From assembly GCA_022414725.1 (NCBI GenBank), contig CM039462.1, positions 180,093,774 through 180,157,773 of the forward strand: 64,000 nucleotides of DNA, in the 5' to 3' direction. Below are positions 1-10,800 of the stretch, piece by piece. Position numbers and translations under genes: made by a program. The notes under the pieces are model-generated. The model was not told where the DNA came from and searched no databases. It saw only the letters and a list, made by a program, of their open reading frames with translations. The stretch comes from Microglena sp. YARC (Eukaryota > Chlorophyta > Chlorophyceae > Chlamydomonadales > Chlamydomonadaceae). Each line of letters opens with the position of its first letter. The stretch's first letter is position 1.

Positions 1-859
1 TGCCATTCCGATTACATCCATCCCTCCTCTTGGCCTGCAAGACATGCATACACGGAAGGAGATTCATACATATATTCGCAAGCCAGTCAGATAATCAGGT
101 GCTATGTTAGTTAATTGATAATTATATAGATAGTTACCAATAGCTAGTTCAGATGCCTAGATAGATAGTTACCAATAGCTAGTTCAGATGCCTTGCCAAC
201 TCGCCCAGAGGGCTGAGAGTCTGGTGAATGCAGATGAACTAGCTTGCAAGCTCGTTCTGGTCCATTCAGATTTGTATCTAGTTATGAAGGTGTGTTTCAG
301 AAGCATGCGGGTCAGGTGAATACATATTTGTATCCTTGCAAGCTAGTTCAGGTGCCTACACATGGCAATTTAGTAATGCAGCATAACAATAATGTGATTG
401 CATATTGACCATCTTGCAAGCTAAATAGTTTCAATGTCACTAACATGGCCTCTACTTAGTTGCCAAACTGTGTGCCGTCTTGAGGTACAAACAGAGTCTG
501 ACTGCATTTCAGGCATAACGAGAAGATTTGAGATTATGGTGGTAAGCAGGAATTTGCTAACACTAATAGGGCCCAGTGAAAACAGATTAACCAACTTGCA
601 AGCTGCCAGCAGGTAACTGCCCGGCCTAGAAGGTTGAGCGTCAGGTACCCGATGAATCAAATGTTGCCCATTTAATCAAGTTAATTAATTCCCTTGGCTA
701 TACAACGTCGCAAAATGTGCCGCACCTGCATTGAGAGGGGGCAATATTCCTGCTAGCGATAAGAGCACAGGTCCCTGCAAATAAATAAGAGCCAGATAGT
801 AAGTCAGGTTGTTAGACAGGCTGTGAGTAAGATAGTGAGTCAGGTTGCAGAACGCAGCG
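1..859. other. Unassigned left flank with a short direct duplication
   Basis: I see no coding potential or RNA gene here. A 32-bp segment at 127-158 is repeated at 162-193, a 35-bp period, and the word TTGCAAGCTA recurs several times (around 232, 333, 414 and 594). Overlapping short ORFs on both strands at 421-660 have no recognisable motif and look like chance. From about 860 the sequence grades into the ~59-bp monomer array. Confidence 0.5.
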
Positions 860-1657
860 GTGGAAGCATCGAGGCAATAAGTAAGACAGTAGGCAGCACA
901 ACAAGAAGCAGGTAGGAAGTAAGCTGCTCTGCAAAAATTAATCAGGGAGGCAGTAAGCAACACCACAATCAGCATGTAAGCAGTACGCAGGACCTCTGCA
1001 AGCAGCAAGACAATATGCAACACCACAATAGTAAAGTAAGCAGTAAGCGGCACCATTGTAAGAAGCAAGACAGCAGGCAGCACCTGCATAACCTTGTAAG
1101 CAGCACGTAGCACGGCTGCAAGCATCAAAGCAATAACATACAACACAATAAGCAGGTAAGCAGTACGCAGAACTGGTGCAAGCATCAATACAATGAGCAA
1201 CACCACAATAAGCAGGTAGTCAGCACACAGCACCACTGGACACAGCAAGACAGTAAGCAGCACAACAATAAGCATGAAGAAAGACACAGCGCCATTGCAA
1301 GCAGCACGACAGTAAGCAGCACCACAATAAGCATTAAGCAGTATGCGGCAACGCTGCAAGCATCAAGACAATAAGCAACACCACAATAAGCAGGGAGGCA
1401 GTTCACAGTAAGCAGCACCACTGTAAGCAGCTAAACAGTAGGCAACGCAATAATAAGCATGAAGGAAGACGCAGCGCCATTGCAAGCAGCACAACAGTAA
1501 GCAGCACCACAATAAGCATTAAGCAGTATGCGGCAACGCTTTAAGCATCGAGACAATAAGCAACACCACAATAAGCAGGGAGGCAGTTCACAGCACTATT
1601 GCAAGCAGCAAGACAGTGGTCAGCACAACAATAAGCATCGAGAAGTACGCAGCACCA
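860..1657. repeat. Left part of the ~59-bp monomer array
   Basis: These are diverged tandem monomers built on words such as CACCACAATAAGCA, GCAAGCAGCA and CAGTATGCGGCAACGCT. They are the same monomers that resume at 7853 beyond the Copia element, so the Copia inserted into a pre-existing array. Monomers become cleaner toward 1657. On the minus strand the array reads as Cys/Leu/Ala-rich open frames, a by-product of the monomer sequence. Confidence 0.9.
1653..1657. repeat. Target site duplication CACCA, left
   Basis: CACCA lies immediately outside the left LTR and again immediately outside the right LTR (7848-7852). The array normally reads GCAGCACCATTGCAAGC at this point, so the two flanks rejoin into an intact monomer. 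A 5-bp duplication is typical of Copia integrases. Confidence 0.9.
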
Positions 1658-1960
1658 TATCAGCTTGGATAACACTCCGGAGAGTGGACTTAGTGTGTGC
1701 AGCACGCCAATCTATAAATGCGGAGACGAGAATAAATATTACAAAAGATAGTGGAACCATAAAGGGACACCAGCGGAGGAAAGGGGGGGCGGTAGCCTGG
1801 AACCTGATCAGGGTACAGGTTAGACAGCGCGTGTCAGAAGAACCGATGACGCAGTCAACAGTAAGCTGACATAGTACTGTCAGGACCGATAGTTCTAAGG
1901 AAGTACATAAGTAGTCACCAAGTCATAAAACGCGTGAGAGCACCGCAATTCATGCTGATA
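1658..1960 (-). repeat. 3' LTR of the Copia element
   Basis: This is a 303-bp direct repeat of 7545-7847. It starts TATCAGCTTGG and ends CATGCTGATA on the plus strand. Because the element reads on the minus strand, this is the downstream LTR. Differences from the other copy that I can see are at the GCGGAG/GCGAAG, CAGGGTAC/CAGGTTAC, GCGTGTC/GCGCGTC, TCAGGAC/TCAAGAC and GATA/GACA positions. Confidence 0.95.
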
Positions 1961-2030
1961 CTCCACCTATGACACAGGTGACATACAATACTACTTCTCC
2001 ACCTATGGCACTGGTGACATAGAACTATAT
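1961..2030 (-). promoter_or_regulatory. Polypurine-tract region, duplicated
   Basis: Directly inside the 3' LTR the minus strand reads AGGTGGAG, a plausible polypurine tract for plus-strand priming. A near copy of the same block (CTCCACCTATG, then CAC, then GGTGACATA on the plus strand) recurs about 37 bp further in, so the putative tract is present twice. The function is inferred from position only. Confidence 0.5.
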
Positions 2031-2271
2031 GTAACAGATTGAAAAAAAAAAATCAAAGAACTCCGAAAAATCGAGAGAACTTCAAATGGAAACCCAAAGG
2101 TTTATAGGAAGGAATGAAACACGGCAAAAACCAAAATTTGCCAAGTTAGAAAAGGATGAAAACCGAATATCAAAGATGGGTAAACAACGGTATAGAAAAC
2201 CCGATCCGGGAATAGGAACCTAATGCCATACAATGATAACCAAAGAAACCGATGTAACAAAAAAAATTACC

Positions 2272-3243
2272 CTAAGAAGAAGCGGTCATCCCAAGCATCC
2301 GCATAAACCTCCAGAACACAGCAGGATCAAGGGGCTTGGTGAAGGGGTCAGCACAGTTGTCCTTGGTGTTAACATAGGCAACATCTAGTGAACCGTCCTC
2401 CACCAGCTCCTTGATGTAGTGATGAATAACATCAATGTGCTTGCTGCGAGGGAGGAGCTGCCAGTCATTGGCCCATCTCAGAGACCCTATGTTGTCACCC
2501 TGAATGGTAACTAAAGCACAAGGCAGACCCAGATCCACCCTCAACTTCTTCAACCATTGCACCTCCCTGGCAGCCTGAGACAGGGCCTGATACTCAGCCT
2601 CACAAGAGCTAATGGCAACTGTAGGCTGCCTCTTGCTCATCCAGTTCATTATGCACCCTCCAGCCAGGACAGCAAAGCCAGTCTGAGATCTCCTGTCAGA
2701 CCCATCATCAGCAAAGGATGAGTCACTAAAGACAGTAAAAAGAGAAATCAGGGCTGTGTGTGTAAGTGAGTCCCAGGTGGAATGTGACCTCAAATACAAA
2801 AGCAAACGCTTGGCTGCCCCCCACAGGGGGACGGTAGGGTGAGCAGAAAACCTGGACAGGTAGCTCACAGCAAAGGCAATATCAGGCCTGGTGCAAGTAG
2901 CCAGGTATAGCAAAGCACCAACAAGAGAGAGGTACTGGCTATTAGAGGACAGGGGTTCTCCAGGTGGGTCAGTGACGGTGGACTTGTCCATGGGGGCACC
3001 AAACCTGGGCTTGGCAGCAGCAGTCAGACCAAACTGCTCCACCAGATCAACAATGTAGGAGTGCTGGGAGAGGTTGATCTGAACACACCTGCCGTCAGAG
3101 TCAAGTGTACAAGCCATGTCCAAGGAGAGGAACTGAACCGGCACACCCATCTCTTTGACCTCCCAGCCAGCTTTCTCCATAGCCTTGATCAGCAAAACAT
3201 ACCTATCCAGCTCACTAAAAGCACAGATAAAAATCATCAACAT
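2272..3243 (-). pseudogene. Copia RNase H and C-terminal RT fragment
   Basis: This is an open segment of 323 residues at the 3' end of the Copia pol region. Copia RNase H landmarks are visible: a DSSFADD block with the first catalytic Asp, SSCEAEYQAL with the catalytic Glu, WLKKL, then KHIDVIHHYIKE and a DPFTKPL tail. In the family this domain degrades RNA in the RNA:DNA hybrid during reverse transcription. It is in a different frame from the upstream RT segment (3215-3691), so it is not translated as one protein in the copy as given. Homology is certain; activity is unlikely. Confidence 0.93.
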
Positions 3244-3691
3244 AGGTTAGGACATAGCTCCACCCACCATTAGAATCCCTCCTAAAATACAGAGCAGGTT
3301 CCGCCTTGCACATAATAAAACCATGTGCAACCAAAACCCGCTTGACATCCATACTCCAAGCCCTGGGCGCCTGTTTCAAACCATAAAGGGACTTGATCAG
3401 CTTGCACACAAGGGGAACACCGTTAGGACCAAGTACCTTAAAGCCCTCAGGCTGGTGGCAGTACAGGTCCAGACCAGGTTCAAGGGGAGCATTCAGAAAT
3501 GCAGTCTTGATGTCCAGCTGCCGAACAAACATCTTCCTATGAGTGATGGCAGCCAGGAGCACCCTCAGACCTGCTTTAGAAGAAACGGGGGCATATACAT
3601 CATGAAAATCCAACCCAGGACGCTGCAGAAAACCACGAACCACAAAACGTGCCTTGAAGCGAATAGAACCATCAACCCCAACCTTCTTCAC
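3215..3691 (-). pseudogene. Copia reverse transcriptase core fragment
   Basis: The 158-residue segment carries the Copia RT palm. QLDIKTAFLNAPLE holds the first catalytic Asp, LYGLKQAPRAW is the family signature, and YVDDFYL is the active-site box with the second and third Asp. The preceding open segment (3688-4230) supplies the usual lead-in to the RT, ending in a DQWLLAMKDEMASL block. All YVDD residues are intact, but the reading frame breaks on both sides. Confidence 0.95.
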
Positions 3692-4230
3692 AAATAACCA
3701 CCTGCCAGACAGGACCCTCTGTTTAGGAGGCAGTGGAGTGAGCGCCCAAGTGCATGGGCATGTAGGGACGCCATCTCATCCTTCATAGCAAGGAGCCATT
3801 GATCCCTGTCAGGGTTGGTGGGAAGCATGGCAGCTTTGAAGGTCAGTTCAGTGGAAGTGGAAATGTATGCTCCCACGTACAAGCAGTGTACTTGTACATG
3901 AGCAGCGGGGATATCAGCAGTATCAGCAGTAACCGGTAGTATAGCCCCCAGTGCAGAACTACTGCCTGGTTGAACAGGGCCGGCCTTATTTGCCTCTATA
4001 TCAACGAAGCCTGGGTCGACCGGAACACCCCAGCCATACGCAGTATCGGAACCCGACCAGTGTTCCAGATCATCACTTGCACTATCGGCAACGGCTACAT
4101 CATCACATGGGCTTGACCCAAGTAATCCACCAGGGACGACAGGAGGCGTCTGAATGAACGACACCCGCGAGCCATCCGAGGTAGTCGGAGGTTGGCGACT
4201 ATTAGTCAATGGACCTGATCCAGGTACCAC
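3688..4230 (-). pseudogene. Copia linker between integrase and RT
   Basis: This low-complexity Ser/Pro/Asp-rich linker of about 130 residues leads into the N-terminal edge of the RT (DRDQWLLAMKDEMASL). Linkers of this kind are normal between Copia integrase and RT. It carries no catalytic motif and is out of frame with both neighbours. Confidence 0.75.
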
Positions 4231-4253
4231 TATGATCGAAGGCTGTCGTAATC

Positions 4254-4814
4254 CTAAATCTTCACCGACGAAATGTGGCGCAGAGGAGGGCCTGGCGACC
4301 CCTGCGATTCGGCTAAGATTTTATATGAAAGAACTGCAGAATCTCGCCCGCCCAGTGCCTTCACACACAAGACAGCACCATCAGCCCCTGACCTGGGACG
4401 CAAGGTCATCCCATGATCAGGGCAGCGGTCGACAATTGGGGTTAGCAAAGGGTCAAGGGAATAAACCGTAGGCACAGGCATATGTCCGTTGATAGCGGCA
4501 GGGATGCGAGAGACATACGGCGACCCGTCATAGGGAGATAGCCCAGGAATACAGTTATGATCAAACTGCTCATAGAAGAGTACATCACGACTCTCTACTA
4601 CCTGGCGCAACTTAGGAACCCAAACAAAATAACCCTTACTCACCAGGGAATACCCAACCAGTCTACCAGATAACGCCCTTTCGTCCAGCTTGTTGCGCTT
4701 CTTCCCATTGACTAACGTAACGTAGCAAGGGCATCCGAACACGCGCAACATCGACAAATCAGGCTGAACCCCAAAGAAAAGCTCATGAGGAGTCTTATCT
4801 CCCTGATTGGGCAA
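4254..4814 (-). pseudogene. Copia integrase C-terminal region
   Basis: The start of this segment (GDKTPHELFFGVQPDLSMLRVFGCPCYV) is the conserved block that follows the integrase catalytic core in Copia elements: a TPxELxxGxKP-like motif and then LRVFGCxCY. It links the catalytic core to the RT linker. It lies in a third frame relative to its neighbours. Confidence 0.88.
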
Positions 4815-4867
4815 GCGATTACGAAGGTAACACGCAGCTAGGAAGGCATAGGGCCAGAAAGACTTAG

Positions 4868-5673
4868 TTAGCTTAGACTCCAGTGGATGCTCCTAGCTAT
4901 AGACTGTAAGACCCCATTGTACCTCTCCACAGTTGCATTCTGCTGTGCAGTGTATGCCAAAGATAACTCATGCACTGCCCCAACCGATATCAGCCAATCC
5001 TCAAACCACTTTACTATAAACTCCTTAGCCCTGTCAGACCTCAGGCACTTAAAGGCAAACCCGTGCAGCTGATTCATCCATCTGAGGATGATAGTCTGAA
5101 CTGCAAGGGAGCTTCATCCCTGGTCCTCAAGCACAACACTTCAGCATAGCCAGAGTGTTGGTCTGTGAGGCACAGAATATAAAACTCCCCACGCAGTCCT
5201 CTAATATGAACTGGCCCCATGATGTCCAAGTGAAGGCGTTGGAGAGGTGCATTGATCGGAGTAGTGCTTGCTTTAGGAAAAGGGAGACGTTTGCCCTTAG
5301 CCTTTTGACAAGCATCACAAGGGATCTTAGCCAGTTTTGGGACCTGGTTGAGTGAGAGGGGTAAGTTCTTAACCATACCCTTCTTGACAAGTCTGTGCAT
5401 GGCATCATAGCCGGGGTGACCCAGCCCTATGCCACAGCCATTCAGGAGTGGTAGGGATAACAACTCCACCGTCCTCATCAACATCAAGTGCAAAAGCTGG
5501 GTAATTGTCAGCACCAAACGAACAGCCACTGGTGGTGTAACAAGGCCTACATGCAAACTTGTAAACACCATCACTGGAGGCAGGGAAGGACCAGAGAATA
5601 GAAGAGCCCTGAGTGGCAGTGCAACTAATACTATCAAAAGAAATCTTGCAGTGGAGAGAATGAGCCACAGCAT
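4868..5673 (-). pseudogene. Copia integrase, zinc-binding and catalytic core
   Basis: Two open pieces (5074-5673, then 4868-5077 in another frame) make up the core. The first has the HHCC-type zinc-binding region (GHPGYDAMHRLVKKG, then CDACQKAKGKR) and the first two acidic residues of the DDE triad (LHLDIMGP and LTDQHSGY). The second has the third acidic residue in NATVERYNG. In the family this enzyme inserts the cDNA and generates the 5-bp duplication seen here. A frameshift near 5075 separates the second and third catalytic residues. Confidence 0.93.
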
Positions 5674-6019
5674 TTACTGACAGGAGGTTCACCGGACAGT
5701 GAGGTATGTAGAGAACATTAGTTAGAATGATTGGTGTTGGTAACCAATCACTACATAACTCAATGGATCCCTTACCTACTGCCCGTTGAACCACACCATC
5801 ACCAAATCGAACTGATGGCAGATTCAGTGGAACATCAAACACAGTGAACAAAGATCTGTCACCTGTGATGGACATTCCAGCTCCAGAATCCACATGCCAG
5901 ACACCCTCAGACAGGCTCGGACTACACACATTTGAGAACCTAGAGGTGCAGGAGAATCCGGACTGCTGCCTCCGGATATGCAAAAAGATATCCCGAGGTG
6001 AAGCAAAGTCCCTATACAC
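5405..6019 (-). pseudogene. Copia aspartic protease and flanking gag C-terminus
   Basis: WHVDSGAGMSITGD contains the DSGA catalytic motif of a retroelement aspartic protease, followed by a VRFGDG block that commonly trails it. Just upstream is HIRRQQS, which in the related fragment near 53110 continues into a gag body (VPLLMKEYLES). Here it jumps straight to a short Cys-containing stretch (SRFSNVCSP) and the protease. I infer an internal gag deletion at about 5950-5965. Confidence 0.88.
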
Positions 6020-7212
6020 CTTGACAGGGCATCTGTCATGTTGGCAAGCATCATGGATAAGATCATGAACTCTTGGCGGGGTAGGGTAAGCGCACTGAAA
6101 CCCAACAATGCAGGATCGACACTAGACTCACCATGAGAGGCCGAAGTTCCAGCAGCAGGAGGAGCACACCGAGGAGCTAAAGACTCACGAATCGCCAGAA
6201 AATACTCAGCAGCAAGACCAGCGTCATAAGCGCGCTGGTCATCTAAGTTCCTGATGAGATCTAGGGAACGCGCAACACGCACAATGAGCTCGAAATCAGG
6301 ACGAACAGGACAGAAAGGGAGTGGCACCTTAACAAACTGGTAACCTCGCAGGTCACTGTTCCTACGCCCAACCCCTCCAGAGGTCACACCATTAGCAGGA
6401 GGGTAGTTAATCCCTGCATAACAGGTCCCAGAAAAGCCCGACACTCTAGACCTAGCTCAGAAATAAGCCATCACACGCCTAGGCCTAGGGCGACCCTTGC
6501 TATCAACCATAGCCTGAGTGGCAGTCATATCCAGCCTACCGTACAGAGTGCGGTCCAAGGATTCCCCAGCATGTTGAGCTTGGCGGATAAGACGGCAGTC
6601 CTGTAGGGATAGACGCAGAGGATGTCCGCCATCGAGCAGATGCTCCCAGGAGTCGCATGACAGCAAAGGAGGCACATATGGCGGAGGGCCAGGAGCAGGG
6701 GGCTGCTCCACAGGCGGAGGCGGGGGTGGAGGGGGCTCCTGCGAAGGGCCAGCAAAGGATGCGCGGCCAGCAGCAGCAGCAGAAGCCTCTCGAGCACGAG
6801 CATTGTAGCCAGACAGACCTCGGTCCGGAGGCAAGGTGAAAGACGCAGACTTCTGCATCAAAGACGGCCTGGCCACCTCCAGGTGGACAGGTGGAAGGGG
6901 CGCAAGCAGAGGCGCAGAGACTGGATCAGGCTTAAACTCCGGGGAAGGCGCAAGAGCAGGTGCCGACAGAGGCTCATACACAGGAGAGACGGTAGAATTG
7001 AACACTCGAGTAGCAGTGGAAGGAGTGACTCCACCGAAGTCACCACTCATAGCACTCTGCAGATCTTCATCACCATCATCAGAGTCATCAGCATAGCCAT
7101 CTGCACGGCGATGACGAGCAAGTTCTTGATAGTCGTAGTCAAAACGGGCATCAGGAGGAGGAGGCGCCCTTGCGTACTGGATAATCTGAGTGGAAGCACA
7201 GCAGAGTCGCAT
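5824..7212 (-). pseudogene. Copia gag N-terminal region
   Basis: Two same-frame open pieces (6457-7212 and 5824-6444) are separated by a stop near 6455. The upstream piece is Pro/Ala-rich with a polyproline run near its middle. The downstream piece contains a DLRGYQFVKVPLPFCPVRPDFELIV block that looks like capsid sequence. Assignment to gag rests on position upstream of the protease; I see no zinc knuckle in this copy. The true start cannot be fixed. Confidence 0.7.
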
Positions 7213-7544
7213 CAGAACGTCCTCAATCTCAGGAGAGAGACGTCAGACAGTAGCAGAAGGAGCCGTAAAGGTGGAGGATTGATTGGGGGGTTACTTCCAC
7301 GATGGCGGAAGGACTCTCATGACCGCTAGCAGAGGCAGCTGGTGCACAGACGTCTAGCCAATCATCAAGAGGACCCGGGTCCTCCTTAGGAAGGACACGG
7401 TCGCAGCCATTGCTGATAATGACACTGCGCATCCCGCGCGTCCAAGATTCTCCATTCTTGTCGTGGAGTTTTCTCAAAATTAGCGGAGGCCCTCGCGGAA
7501 GTTGCATCGCAAAGAAGTGGTAGTAAATGAGGGACCGTATAACC
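7213..7544 (-). other. Copia 5' leader and primer-binding region
   Basis: This is the untranslated leader between the 5' LTR and the first gag-like open frame. Directly inside the LTR the minus strand reads GGTTATACGGTCCC, where the primer-binding site is expected. It does not obviously match the initiator-tRNA 3' end that many Copia elements use, so an internal or unusual tRNA primer is possible. Confidence 0.5.
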
Positions 7545-7847
7545 TATCAGCTTGGATAACACTCCGGAGAGTGGACTTAGTGTGTGCAGCACGCCAATCT
7601 ATAAATGCGAAGACGAGAATAAATATTACAAAAGATAGTGGAACCATAAAGGGACACCAGCGGAGGAAAGGGGGGGCGGTAGCCTGGAACCTGATCAGGT
7701 TACAGGTTAGACAGCGCGCGTCAGAAGAACCGATGACGCAGTCAACAGTAAGCTGACATAGTACTGTCAAGACCGATAGTTCTAAGGAAGTACATAAGTA
7801 GTCACCAAGTCATAAAACGCGTGAGAGCACCGCAATTCATGCTGACA
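7545..7847 (-). repeat. 5' LTR of the Copia element
   Basis: This is the 303-bp direct repeat of 1658-1960, and the upstream LTR for the minus-strand element. On the minus strand it begins TGTCAGC, the canonical TG start. It is followed on the plus strand by the CACCA target duplication at 7848-7852. Confidence 0.95.
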
Positions 7848-7852
7848 CACCA

Positions 7853-10800
7853 TTGCAAGCAGCACAACAGTAAGCAGCACCACAATAAGCATTTAGCAGT
7901 ATGCGGCAACGCAGCAAGCACCGAGACAATAAGCAACACCACAATAAGCAGGGAGGCAGTTCACAGCACTATTGCAAGCAGCAAGACAGTGGTCAGCACA
8001 ACAATAAGCATCGAGGAGTACGCAGCACCATTGCAAGCAGCATGGCAGTAAGCAGTACCACAATAAGCATTTAGCAGTATGCAGCAACGCTGCAAGCATC
8101 AATACAATGAGCAACACCACAATAAGCAGGAAGGCAGTACACAGCACCACTGTAAGCAGCTAAACAGTAGGCAACACAATAATAAGAATGAAGGAAGACG
8201 CAGCGCCATTGCAAGCAGCACAACAGTAAGCAACACCACAATAAGCATTAAGCAGTATGTCGCAACGCTTTAAGCATCGAGACAATAAGCAACACCACAA
8301 TAAGCAGGGAGGCAGTTCACAGTAAGCAGCACCACTGTAGGCAGCTAAACAGTAGGCAACACAATAATAAGCATGAAGGAAGACGCAGCGCCATTGCAAG
8401 CAGCACAACAGTAAGCAGCACCACAATAAGCATTAAGCAGTTTGCAGCAACGCTGTAAGCATCGAGACAATAAACAACACCGAAATAAGCAGGGAGGCAA
8501 TTCACAGCACTATTGCAAGCAGCAAGACAGTGGTCAGCACAACAATAAGCATCGAGGAGTACGCAGCACCATTGCAAGCAGCATGACAGTAAGCAGCACC
8601 AAATTAAGCATTCAGCAGTATGCAGCAACGCTGCAAGCATCAATACAATGAGCAACACCACAATAATCAGGAAGGCAGTACACAGCACCACTGTAAGCAG
8701 CTAAACAGTAGGCAACACAATAATAAGCATGAAGGAAGACGCAGCGCCATTGCAAGCAGCACAACAGTAAGCAACACCACAATAAGCATTAAGCAGTATG
8801 CGGCAACGCTTTAAGCATCGAGACAATAAGCAACACCACAATAAGCAGGGAGGCAGTTCACAGTAAGCAGCGCCACTGTAAGCAGCTAAACAGTAGGCAA
8901 CACAATAATAAGCATGAAGGAAGACGCAGCGCCATTGCCAGCAGCACAACAGTAAGCAGCACCACAATAAGCATTAAGCAGTATGCGGCAACGCTTTAAG
9001 CATCGAGACAATAAGCAACACCACAATAAGCAGGGAGGCAGTTCACAGTAAGCATCACCACTGTAAGCAGCTAAACAGTAGGCAACACAATAATAAGCAT
9101 GAAGGAAGACGCAGCGCCATTGCAAGCAACACAACAGTAAGCAGCACCACAATAAGCATCAAGCAGTATGCGGCAACGCTTTAAGCATAGAGACAATAAG
9201 CAACACCACAATAAGCAGGGAGGCAGTTCACAGCACTATTGCAAGCAGCAAGACAGTTGTCAGCACAACAATAAGCATCGAAAAGTACGCAGCACCATTG
9301 CAAGCAGCATGACAATAAGCAGCACCACAATAAGCATTAAGCAGTATGCGGCAACGCAGCAAGCATTGAGACAATAAGCAACACCACAATAAGCAGTAAG
9401 GCAGTACACAGCACTATTGCAAGCAGCAAGACAGTGGTCAGCACAACAATAAGCATCGAGGAGTACGCAGCACCATTGCAAGCAGCATGACAGTAAGCAG
9501 CACCACAATAAGCATTTAGCAGTATGCAGCAACGCTGCGAGCATCAAGACAATGAGCAACACCACAATAAGCAGGAAGGCAGTACACAGCACCACTGTAA
9601 GCAGCTAAACAGTAGGCAACACAATAATAAGCATGAAGGAAGACGCAGCGCCATTGCAAGCAGCACAACAGTAAGCAACACCACAATAAGCATTAAGCAG
9701 TATGCGGCAACGCTTTAAGCATCGAGACAATAAGCAACACCGAAATAAGCAGGGAGGCAGTTTACAGCACTATTGCAAGCAGCAAGACAGTGGTCAGCAC
9801 AACAATAAGCATCGAGGAGTACGCAGCACCATTGCAAGCAGCATGACAGTAAGCAGCACCACAATAAGCATTTAGCAGTATGCAGCAACGCTGCAAGCAT
9901 CAATACAATGAGCAACACCACAATAAGCAGGAAGGCAGTACACAGCACCACTTGTAAGCAGCTAAAACAGTAGGCAACACAATAATAAGCATGAAGGAAG
10001 ACGCAGCGCCATTGCAAGCAGCACGACAGTAAGCAGCACCACAATAAGCATTAAGCAGTATGCGGCAACGCTGTAGGCATTGAGACAATAAGCAACACCA
10101 CAATAAGCAGGAAGGCAGTACACAGCACTATTGCAAGCAGCAATACAGTGGTCAGCACAACAATAAGCATCGAGGAGTACGCAGCACCATTGCAAGCAGC
10201 ATGACAGTAAGCGCACACAATAAGCATTTAGCAGTATGCAGCAACGCTGCAAGCATCAAGACAATGCGCAACACCACAATAAGCAGGAAGGCAGTACACA
10301 GCGCCACTGTAAGCAGCTAAACAGTAGGCAACACAATAATAAGCATGAAGGAAGACGCAGCGCCATTGCAAGCAGCACAACAGTAAGCAGCACCACAATA
10401 AGCATTAAGCAGTTTGCGGCAACGCTGTAAGCATCGAGACAATAAGCAACACCACAATAAGCAGGGAGGCAGTTCACAGCACTATTGCAAGCAGCAAGAC
10501 AGTGGTCAGCACAACAATAAGCATCGAGGAGTACGCAGCACCATTGCAAGCAGCATGACAGTAAGCAGCACCACAATAAGCATTTAGCAGTAGGCAGCAA
10601 CGCTGCAAGCATCAAGACAATACGCAACACCACAATAAGCAGGAAGGCAGTACACAGCGCCACTGTAAGCAGCTAAACAGTAGGCAACACAATAATAAGC
10701 ATGAAGGAAGACGCAGCGCCATTGCAAGCAGCACAACAGTAAGCAGCACCACAATAAGCATTAAGCAGTTTGCGGCAACGCTGTAAGCATCGAGTCAATA

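Larger units (their letters stand above)
1658..7847 (-). mobile_element. Complete but coding-defective Ty1/Copia LTR retrotransposon
   Basis: The element has two 303-bp LTRs, flanking 5-bp CACCA duplications, and a minus-strand internal region ordered gag, protease, integrase, reverse transcriptase, RNase H. That order (integrase before RT) defines Ty1/Copia. LTR ends form an inverted repeat (TATCAGC at the left, GCTGATA or GCTGACA at the right). The two LTRs differ at about five of 303 positions, which suggests a recent insertion. The coding region nevertheless changes frame at least seven times and lacks a gag segment that a related fragment at 52666-53127 retains. It sits inside the ~59-bp monomer array. 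Confidence 0.95.

Noticed and set aside
685..1421. Cys/Leu-rich open frames on the minus strand, repeated through 7893-17887
   Set aside because: They are readings of the ~59-bp monomers. Frames slip between units and no start or motif is conserved.
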